Part shown: positions 55,487-64,000 of the stretch, piece after piece | Position numbering within the stretch: the stretch's first letter is position 1 | Layout: each line of letters opens with the position of its first letter | Source of the DNA: Dactylonectria macrodidyma | Taxonomy: Eukaryota > Ascomycota > Sordariomycetes > Hypocreales > Nectriaceae | NCBI GenBank assembly: GCA_020744425.1 | Contig: JAGMUV010000003.1 | Location: 4,464,001-4,528,000 of the forward strand | DNA length: 64,000 nucleotides | Direction of reading: 5' to 3' | Translations under genes and position numbers: made by a program | The notes under the pieces: generated by a model | What the model saw: only the letters and a program-made list of their open reading frames with translations | What the model was told of the DNA's origin: nothing | Database searches by the model: none

Positions 55487-57638
55487 CTTGGAAAAGCGAA
55501 GTGCAAAGCCAAGGTGTGAGAACCAAGGTGTGAAAAACCGCGGTGTAGCCAAGATCTTAGGAGCGAGAAAGAAAGAGGAGCCCCCTGGCTAGGTATGTCC
55601 CAGAAATGCGGGCAGATGTGGGAAAAACAACAAAAACTGCTCCGCTGCTAAGAGCTGAGAGTGAAGGAGAGGAGACAGGAGAGCCTCTTGACTTTGTCCC
55701 AAAACTCCGGGATGATTGTGGAAACCACTGGTTCAGCCACCAACGGGCCCGTCTTGTTGGATTTTCCTCAAAACAGGCTTGGGGCTAAACTTTGCGGCCT
55801 CTCTTGGCTATGTAAACGCTCAATGCTCAGCTTAGAATGGCACCGAAGGAGGAGTGGGCTGGCCAAGATACCGGTATCCTCGTGGCGTGAGCCACCAATC
55901 TCTTCGCTCCTGAATGAGCTGAGATGCAATGCAAGGCAGAGTGACAAGTCAGTCGATAGATCTGTGTTGCCATGGACCTCGACGGGGGGGCGTAGAGTCT
56001 GGATGCTGCTGGGCTGAGATGCGGCCGCACGGAAACTCTCGTTGACACCAGCCCCCCAAGCAGAAAGGGACAAGGGTCTCATGAGGCTGCCTAGAATGAA
56101 AAAAGCGAGAGCCAGCGTTGAGTACATGGCCATGAGGTATCCCGGTGTTGGTAGTGTAGCACTGCATCAAGACACCCCAGCTAGGCCTCCGAGGGACGGT
56201 GACAGCGTCAAGAAACAAGGCGTATTAGTCAAGAAACAAGCACCATGCATCCAGCCGAACAGTCCCATGCGTCTGGCCGGCCGACGATCCATGCGTATCT
56301 GTGCAGGTCAAGATACGAGGGTGGCGTGCGCGGCAATAGCACGTACGGTACGAAACGGGCGAGCTGGCTGGCTGAAAGAAGGCCAAGATAACGCCATCGA
56401 GCCCGTTTGGGAGGGTTGAGAAGGCTATGAAAAATTGACGAGATATCGCCAAGTGCTGTAGGGCTCTAAGAAAAGCACAGATGCGGACTACGTAGATGTC
56501 GACATTGGAAATATCGACGCCACAACTGCGTCTCATGCAGCACGTTGTCACTTTACACTGTGTTGGTGGAAGTTGGTTCTGATAGTCCCCCTGGGCGCTC
56601 TTGGCACGCTCTGCCGGGATATCCGCGTCAGGAATAGTTCTAACTTGACCGGACCAGGGTCGGATCTGAGGCCCGATTGAATGCCGAGATACAGGGGCGT
56701 CCCATGTGCGGTGGCCCCTCCCTGACCCCTGTGCCTGGCTTGCATAGGTTACGGCATATCTTGCTGTCAACCCTTGAACTGACCTTCTCTTCTCACGCAC
56801 AAACGACTCCTCACCTGCTGCAGGCTGGGATTCTCCGCTGCAACGTTCTCGATTGCGAGCTTCCTCTTTGCGAACGGCCGCCTCGCCAGCAGCCTGTTTC
56901 CACCCTCATAAAAGCAGCCCTAGTGTTGCGACTATTGGCTCCGCGGACGCAACGGATCAAGAGGCTCCGGCATGGGAGACTCCATCGGGGAGGCTTGCTG
57001 ACATGGCCGCTACCGAAAAAAGCTATGCCGTTGTGTCCCACCAAGGCAAAAAATCTTGATTTTTTCTGTTTTTGTCTTGTTATTTTCGGGGCTGCAGATA
57101 AGGTACAACAATCTGGCGGTGCGCGAGTCCGCTTATCAACCGTTGTTGAGGAGGAGAGGAGTTGAGGTTGGCAAAAGACTACCACCAAGTAAGCCCAGTT
57201 CCATGGCCATGTAAGCGCCAGGCCTGGATCTAGAACCTGGACCTGAAGCTGAAGCGCCTTCGCGAGGCCTGGACACGACACGACAACGCATTACCGTATT
57301 CTTGCCACCCCTGAACCCTTTAGGCTGTTGGCGTTGGCGTTAACTTTTTGGGTCTTCCTCGTTCTCGGGCTTGAGCTATCACCTGTCGGCTTGAGCCGTC
57401 TCTTTTCGGTCTCTCTTGGGTCATCTCTTGGGTTTGATTCATAACTCGGATTCTTTTACTGTCCCCTTCTCCCCTCGCCCCCTTTTTTCCTATTTCCCGG
57501 TCCTCATCCCGAAGCCAGTCCCTCTTCAGGAGACTCTCAAGGACGCAGGCAAAAAAGGATTCCTCTGTGCAAGCTCTCTCGTTGTTGCGCAAGTCCTTTC
57601 CCCCTGCCCTGCCTCTCCCCAATTCCCTCTTTCCCACA
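55487..57638. other. 2.1-kb divergent promoter region (GH16 / GT2)
   Basis: No gene is supported; ORFs up to 191 codons overlap on both strands and lack domains. The last 300 bases before the GT2 ATG are strongly pyrimidine-rich (57330-57638), as in the leaders of highly expressed fungal genes. Confidence 0.5.
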
Positions 57639-60600
57639 ATGGCATCGTCGTCTGAGAAGCGGGAGTCTCGCTTCCGCGAGTCGGTCCCTCCCAGTCCCTC
57701 TGCCGATGCGCAGACGCTGAAGAAGCTTGAGGGAGGCGGCTATTTTCCCTCGCTCAGTCCTTACCATTATCGATCGCGGTCTGGTATCAGCTCGTCTGAG
57801 GGTACGCCTGCCAACCTGCCCGAGGCCAGGGAGCCAGCAATGGTGAGTCGTTATTATTTCTATCTATGGCCTGCCTTGTGTTTTAGCCGAGGCATTCAAC
57901 CTTGACATCACAGAGTTGTCTTAAGCATTGCACCCTGTCTCACTCACCTGTCTCACCCGTCTCACTCCTGTCTCACTCCGGTCTCACTCCCTCTCATCAT
58001 GTCTCTACTCTCATCCACCTCCACCATGCCGCCTCTATCGTGACGGAGAAGTCTAACGTGTCGCAGATTGCCAAATACATTGCTCGTCGTGCCACACTGC
58101 TCGGCTGGTTTGATGAACTTCCCGCTGCCGCCATCTCCAGCGGCTGGTCTGCCACCTGCGTGGCCATCAAGCAGCCTGATGGCACCTACACGTATGCTCC
58201 AGATGACCCAAGCCCAAACTTGGTTGCTGCTGTAGCCCGTCTTGATGAGAATGCCGTCGTCTCCATGGCCTCAGAGGTGACCAACACCGTGCTGGATACT
58301 ATCAAGCCCGATCAAAACAGCTTGTTGGTGGAGAGCACCGGCGCGCGCATTCCCATCATCCCTTCGCTTGCAGATATTCATCAGTCTCTGGTATACTCGG
58401 CCAGCTCTTGCATTGTCGCTGAGGAGCGATGTGTGCTCATCTGGTCCAATGATGCAAACAACATCATCAGCGTCGCTCACAATGTTGAGAAGCAGCTGTT
58501 GGGCTTTGTAAGTAGTCATTGAAACCATTCCCACATCACACACGCAAGATTGCCACCTCTGGTATCATTTTGTGATGGATATGTCTCAAATATCGTAAAA
58601 TGACAAAACTAACACAATTGTCACTACACAGATCGTCGGCCCTTCAATGCCTCGCGGCTTGCTCGCCCAGACTGAGGAACAGTCCATTGATGGTCAGCCC
58701 ACACCTGTCCGCGGTGCCATCGATGAGAAGAACGAAATCTACCAGGCCGCCATCAAGGTCGAAGAAGGCGAAGACGACGTCGACGAGGATCTCGAAGGTA
58801 ACCCGCCTGTGAGACCGACGCTGCGGGTCCATTCGTTTAGAATTGGTATCGTCATGATCTTGGTCATTTTGACCCAGAGCATGGGTGTGTCCAAAGTGAG
58901 TTTGATATGATAACCAATTGAATTACAAGGATAAAGAGATGTGCTAACTCTCTCTTAGCTTCTACGCCAGTGGGCCTGGGACGGCGACTATTTGCGCTTC
59001 ACTCTAGTGCGTTGATTCAATTCTCCGACGCTTTTAGGCCAAACTAACCAAAATTACAGGTTGCTGTCATTCCGCCTCTTTGTCTCTTGTCACTGGTACG
59101 TCTTTATCGCTCAAAAATTCTCTCTTGCTCCAGGGTCACATTGTGCAAATCGCTCACTGGTTGTCTAGTTCTTCTTCATTGTCGTCGTCAGCAGTGTTTT
59201 TCAATTGCTTCTCCCGGCTGGCATGTGTCTTAGAAACTCGAAATACCATTCTGGTTAGTCGTTTTGTCGATCACTTCGTACCTGATCTAACGTGCGCCAC
59301 AGCCGTCAAGCCTAACCGTAAGCGCTACGTCAACTATGAGCTGCCACACATTACCGTGCAAATGCCGGTTTACAAAGAGGGTCTGCGAGGGTAAGTTGAT
59401 TATTGTCCCTGAAAACTCATATGACCTTGTCTAACCTGCATTGAAAAGTGTCGTTGTCCCAACCATGGTTTCAGTCATGGCCGCTATCCAGTACTACGAG
59501 AACCAGGGTGGTACTGCGTCCGTCTTTATCAACGACGACGGCATGCAATGCATTCAACCCGAATTGGCTGCAGCTCGCAAGCAATACTACCGTGAAAACG
59601 GCATCGGCTACTGCGCCCGCATGCCCAACATGAAGACCTCCAAGAGCGGTGGCTTCTTCTCCTGGTTCAAGCGCTCTCCCCCCATCGACCCTGAAGTCGA
59701 CAACCAGGACGAGAGCGAGCTCAGTCCCCAGGGACGCGCCAACAAGCTCGGCTTCGTGCGCAAGGGAAAGTTCAAGAAGGCCAGCAACATGAACTACTGT
59801 CTCTCCTTCTCCAACCGCGTCGAAGACGAGCTGCACCGCCTTACGGAGCTCGAGTGCCAGGGCCGCAACTGTAGCTACGACGAGTTGACGGCCGAGGACG
59901 ATGACAGGATGTACGAGACGGCTCTGCAGAACATGCTCGACGCTGATGAAGGCAAGACGTGGGCCGAGGGCAACATTCGCATGGGTGAAATCATCCTTAT
60001 CATCGACTGTGACACTCGTGTCCCCGTCGACTGTCTTCTCTATGGCGCTCTCGAGATGCACGAGAGCCCCGAGGTCGCTATTCTGCAGCACGGCTCCGGC
60101 GTCATGCAGGTTGCCCACAACATCTTTGAGAACGGCATCACCTACTTCACCAATATTGTCTACACGGCCATCAAGTACGGTGTTGGCACTGGTGACGTCG
60201 CCCCATTCGTCGGTCACAATGCCTTTTTGCGCTGGAAAGCGATCCAGAGCGTCTCGTTTGTCGATCCCTCTGATGGAGTCACAAAGTGGTGGTCCGACTC
60301 GCACGTGTCGGAGGACTTTGATATCAGTTTGCGTGTCCAAATGGCCGGCATGGCTTGTCGTCTGGCGACCTATCACAATGGTGGCTTCGAAGAAGGCGTC
60401 TCTCTGACTGTTTATGACGAGCTGAACCGTTGGGAAAAGTATGCATATGGCTGCAACGAACTTGTGTTCCATCCTTTGTAAGTTGACACGATTCTGAGTC
60501 CTAGCACATCACACTAATTGCTCCACAGCTACCAATGGATCTACAAGGGCCCCGTCACGCGACTGTTCCTCCGCTTCCTCTGGAGCAACATGCCGGTTTC

Positions 60601-61243
60601 TAGCAAGGTTTCTATCATTGCCTACATCTTCACCTGTAAGTAAACGAGTCCAACTCTTTCCCAGACCACGAATCTGACCATCACAGACTACGCTATCGCT
60701 GCTGGCATGCTGCTCACCATTGTCAACTACGTCCTTGTCGGATTGTTCTTTGCAGACCTTGACCACTTCTACACTCCTTCGTGGGGTATCTGGGTCTCTC
60801 TGCTCGTCATCTTCAACGGCGTCGCTTCCATCTCTTTCAGCATGACGCGTCACCGCCTCAAGGAGAAGTCGTTCTGGGTCACCATCATCGAGACCGCCAC
60901 GTGGTTGCCGTTCCTTCTCCTCTTCTTTGGTGGCATCAGCATCAACTGTGCCAAGGCCCTGCTTTGTCATGCCTTCTCCGTCAATATCGAGTGGGCCTCG
61001 ACTTCCAAGGAACTGGGCCCTACCGGTATTTACATTGGTCTCAACAAGATGATGCACCGCTTCAAGTACACATTCCTCATCTGTATTGTCATTTCTGCGG
61101 GTATGATTTACATGGCTGTCGGGGCGCCTTGGGGCTGGACCATTGCTCCTGCTCAGTACTCTACCGGTACCTACGCTATCGTGCCCCTGGCTGTGCAGGT
61201 TGCTTGTTCATTCGCATTGCCTCTATTCCTTGGCTTGACATGA
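57639..61243 (+). CDS. Large multi-pass GT2 polysaccharide synthase-like glycosyltransferase
   Basis: Ten exons: 57639-57842, 57914-58507, 58632-58895, 58959-59006, 59060-59095, 59169-59253, 59303-59390, 59449-60477, 60529-60635 and 60687-61243; 1003 residues. After a cytosolic N-terminal region of about 350 residues come two transmembrane segments (IGIVMILVILTQ; FFFIVVVSSVFQLLL). The GT2 domain follows, with NDDG (Asp469-470), IIDCDTR (DxD, 626-628) and SEDFDIS (Glu728-Asp729), then at least four more membrane segments. The usual processive QxxRW motif is not seen; GCNELVFHP lies in its place. It resembles the fungal GT2 proteins linked to hyphal surface polysaccharide and virulence (ZtGT2/FgGT2 group) and bacterial Cps3-type synthases. 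The product is unknown. The exon 2 acceptor is uncertain. Confidence 0.88.
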
Positions 61244-61839
61244 TCGGCTACAATACCCGTCCGAACAAGCCAACAACCTGACCAATGCGGAATGTATCGG
61301 TTCATTCCGATAATGGCAAATAATTTGAATTTCTAATGTAATTAAGTGTGTTTGGAGATGAGGATCTTGGGGTTCCTGGTTGACTATAGAATTTGATTAA
61401 ATAGATGGCAATGTTTTGGGATTATTGGGTACTCTGGGGGATCATGGGGTAATTTGGAGTCCATTCTACACTTCATATCATCGGTAATGGGACGGTGTCG
61501 ATCAGGATAGGGATTTCAGGGAGACTCGGGTCACCTAGTTTGGTCCGCACTGACGGTATAGAGTCCGCCCAATTAGATGACACGAAACACTTTTTTATTC
61601 CTTTCACACCTTTGCCGCATAAGATTGTCGCTGTTGCCGAGGTCCATAGTCACTCGGCGGACCACGCCATTCTGCCCGCTTGTTAGTCTAGGGTAGGATA
61701 GGCCGTTCCTCGTCTGTTAGCATTGTACCAGGAACAATCCATCTAAACAATCGAGGATGCATTCAAAATCGGGAGAGGATGAAGCTGCAATGTATCATGT
61801 TTGATTGGTAGCTACATAAATTGACGCGGTAGGGGTACT
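61244..61839. other. Convergent 3' spacer
   Basis: Between the ends of the GT2 and NLP genes. The run near 61410-61455 contains several near copies of ttgggattattgggta. No gene was seen. Confidence 0.5.
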
Positions 61840-62706
61840 CTATTCAGGCAACAAATAAAGCGTCTCGTTGTTGACATGTACCTTTTCGTCAAAAACAAAA
61901 TCCCACGGCTTTGTCTGGTTGATATGCCATTCAAACTCGCCGTCTTTGATGGCGATTTTCTGAAGCTTTCTCTCAGGAGTCCACAACCATTCGGGTGAAA
62001 GCCAAGACCAGTTCATGAGCTTATCTCGAAGTGCCTCGCGTGGCCAGCCACCATAGCTGAGCAGTGGACCCTTGAACCATTTGCCAGTATGATTTTCTAT
62101 CGTCTTATTCTTCCCATGGAAGTCAAAACGGAAACCGTGCGTGTTGATTTTTTTCCTGTGGTAGACAATCTTGGGAGAAGGCCCTTGGAAGATCACATCG
62201 GTAGAGTTCCTCGTCTCCCATTTACCGTCATAGGTCACAGACACAGACTGAGTCTTATTCTTGGCGATCCAGACAGCAATGTGTTCCCACTCGTATCTGA
62301 GATTTATGAACCAGTCGAGATCTCTCTCGAAGTAATAGTCATAGATGATGACGCACCAGCCATTATTACAGCGCCCGCGGCTGTACACTTGGTTGTTGTC
62401 TAAATCGCTGGCGTTGCGGCAGTTACTGTATGTGAGCCGCTCTGTAAAGCTAGGTTGCTCCGGGTCCCCTAAGCCCTTGTCGACGTTGCCCTTCTGGTCG
62501 ATGGCAGGCACGTTGTAGCATCCATCCTGGTCGAAGTCTAGAACAGGCTGGAACATGATTTCATCGTAGCTGGCGTTGGCTGTTATCGCTTTGGGTGGCG
62601 ATGTGGACTCATTTCCGCTGAGGCTGGCATTGGTCGAGACGGCTAGGCTCAAGAAGGTAATCGCAGTTGTCCAGCTAAACGCCTGTTTGAAGGAGAAAAA
62701 AGCCAT
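61840..62706 (-). CDS. Necrosis- and ethylene-inducing-like protein (NLP/NPP1 family), divergent
   Basis: Intronless, 288 residues, start at 62706. The signal peptide covers about residues 1-27. NLP family marks are the DFDQDGCYNVPAID opening, CNNGWCVIIYDYYFE with the paired cysteines, WEHIAVWI, FQGPSPKIVYHRK and a carboxy half rich in Trp and Lys. NLPs are secreted proteins; some lyse dicot plant membranes by binding sphingolipids, many others are non-toxic. The family's charged heptapeptide, which coordinates the metal needed for cytolysis, is strongly altered: only the Arg and the final Trp-Glu remain. Eight or more N-glycosylation sequons are present. Loss of cytolytic activity is an inference. 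Confidence 0.87.
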   Translation of the reverse strand: MAFFSFKQAFSWTTAITFLSLAVSTNASLSGNESTSPPKAITANASYDEIMFQPVLDFDQDGCYNVPAIDQKGNVDKGLGDPEQPSFTERLTYSNCRNASDLDNNQVYSRGRCNNGWCVIIYDYYFERDLDWFINLRYEWEHIAVWIAKNKTQSVSVTYDGKWETRNSTDVIFQGPSPKIVYHRKKINTHGFRFDFHGKNKTIENHTGKWFKGPLLSYGGWPREALRDKLMNWSWLSPEWLWTPERKLQKIAIKDGEFEWHINQTKPWDFVFDEKVHVNNETLYLLPE

Positions 62707-63933
62707 AGCTTGGATTGGAACTTGAAATTTAGGAATTGTTCCAAAAGTTTGAGGGCCAAAGGTTTCGCGAATGAAAATGTTTTAATGCGTACAAAGGATG
62801 ACGGAGAAGTTGCCAGTGGCCCGGCGGATGCTCTATTTAAGAGGGAAGGGACTTAAGCATCATAGCTTGGAAGAGCTGGGAAAGCTTGATCTTTGGCAAC
62901 CGTGGAAGCAAGATATACCGGCCTTCCAGGTTGGGGACTCGGTGTCTCCAAGGTTGTCAATGCAATTTATCTGGCCACTTGGCCCTGTCGCAGCATGTCC
63001 CAAGGTTGCCAATAACCTTATATTTCAGCATCACCACCTCCTCCAGTCACTTCATTTCAACATCTAATCTTTTTCCATGCGAGGCGCTTCAATCTTTTTG
63101 TGGATACATCTTGCGACACCCCACTCCTCACAGATATCTCTACCCTGATAGATGAACCGCAGCTCTGAGCCAGTGTATCGCCACTCCACCAACTGATCAG
63201 ATTTATCTCAGCCCACGACTCTGCTGCCGTAATCCTAGCACCTTAATACATGTGGATGCTCGTTGACGAAGTCTAAAATTCTTCTTGATGCCAAATTATC
63301 TTAGTGCTAAGGATTGAATTCGGACATGCGTCGACTAAGCACATTACGGTTTTGTCAGACTCTAAAACGTTCATCGTGTGCAGAATGTTTGCAAGATGGG
63401 GGGGATGGCTCTGCTACGACGCAATATACGAAATGATTGCGATAGTGCTGTGTTGTTCAAGCCAAGGCGACGCATTTCCCACGCCATTTTACCTACGTCA
63501 AATTGCCGATTCTGAACATTGAAAGTGGGCAATATTGCACGAAACGCGCGTGGATTTCCTATGCCTTGCCTTCTTTTTTCCCTCTCTAGGTCAACCTCCA
63601 AGGTCCTGTGACGTCCATTCCTCAACGTGAGTGAAGTGATTGCGCCGGCATATCCAGTGCAAAATTATGTAGGACACGGAGAATGTATGACGCAACTGCA
63701 GTGGCACAGGCTGGATTAAAACTTGTACAGCTGGTCACGGATGAGCACATGAGACCACCGACGGAAGCCCCAGCGGCACTGTTGGGAAGGAGAACATCTT
63801 ATTTACCATAACACTTTTTAATCTGGGGTTGCGAGGCAGCCCACAGTTTTTCCCTACCAAACAGAAGAGAACAGGTACTCTTGGTCTATATCTAGGTAAG
63901 ACGGTATATAATACAGTATCCACCAACCAATAC
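62707..63933. other. Spacer upstream of the NLP gene
   Basis: Contains the NLP promoter. Short overlapping ORFs at 62798-63155 and 63304-63625 show no domain. Confidence 0.5.
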
Positions 63934-64000
63934 TTAAGCAGAAGCTGCAGTACCATCCACATAGAGCGTGTAAGAACCCTGCTCGACATTGTCCAGGCTG
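63934..64000 (-). CDS. 3' end of an unidentified gene running off the window
   Basis: On the minus strand from 64000 a frame reads SLDNVEQGSYTLYVDGTAAS plus one Ala and ends in TAA at 63936-63934. It has good coding character and a natural-looking C-terminus, but it is too short to assign a family. Confidence 0.4.
   Translation of the reverse strand, partial: SLDNVEQGSYTLYVDGTAASA

Noticed and set aside
56811..57281. 156-codon minus ORF in the GH16/GT2 intergenic region
   Set aside because: Overlapped by ORFs on the other strand; no domain, no splice context and basic low-complexity composition.
59471..60472. 333-codon minus-strand ORF
   Set aside because: Antisense shadow of GT2 exon 8, which carries the catalytic motifs on the plus strand.

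Overview
The window is nuclear DNA of a filamentous ascomycete (Pezizomycotina). The family mix (Bys1, cutinase, CBM1 esterase, NLP, WSC-glyoxal oxidase, NACHT receptors with amyloid motifs) suggests a plant-, soil- or insect-associated Sordariomycete. Most introns are 49-75 nt with GTANGT-type donors and CTAAC-like branch sites. Genes are monocistronic with long spacers. I saw no tRNA, rRNA, CRISPR array or intact transposon. Gene models were spliced by eye; every model called intact has a coding length divisible by three.

Region 1 (0.9-31 kb) is mainly secreted hydrolases, small-molecule enzymes and regulators: a secreted GH2 glycosidase, a decayed PfkB/pseudouridine-kinase fragment, a Bys1 protein, a Zn2Cys6 regulator, a cutinase, an NmrA-like reductase, a nitronate monooxygenase, a CE1 esterase with a C-terminal CBM1, a siderophore-esterase-like hydrolase, a cupin, an MDR oxidoreductase, a secreted Val/Thr/Glu repeat protein, a single-pass membrane protein and a soluble protein with 29-residue repeats.

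Region 2 (32-46 kb) is the most unusual part: two NLR-type amyloid signalling loci within 13 kb. The first looks intact. It has a helical HeLo-like/SesA-like effector whose C-terminus carries two HET-s-related amyloid motif (HRAM) repeats, followed 0.37 kb downstream by a NACHT receptor whose first exon carries one matching copy. The second is a sigma-motif NACHT-ankyrin receptor facing away from a sigma-motif partner. Both members are broken by in-frame stops, most of them CpA to TpA changes of the kind made by repeat-induced point mutation. A Zn2Cys6 regulator and an O-methyltransferase lie between the two loci.

Region 3 (46-64 kb) concerns the cell wall and secretion: a five-WSC-domain glyoxal-oxidase-like protein, a type II membrane GH16 protein, a large GT2 polysaccharide synthase-like protein divergent from the GH16 gene, and an NLP-family secreted protein with a degenerate signature motif. 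The last 67 bases hold the 3' end of a gene that runs off the window.
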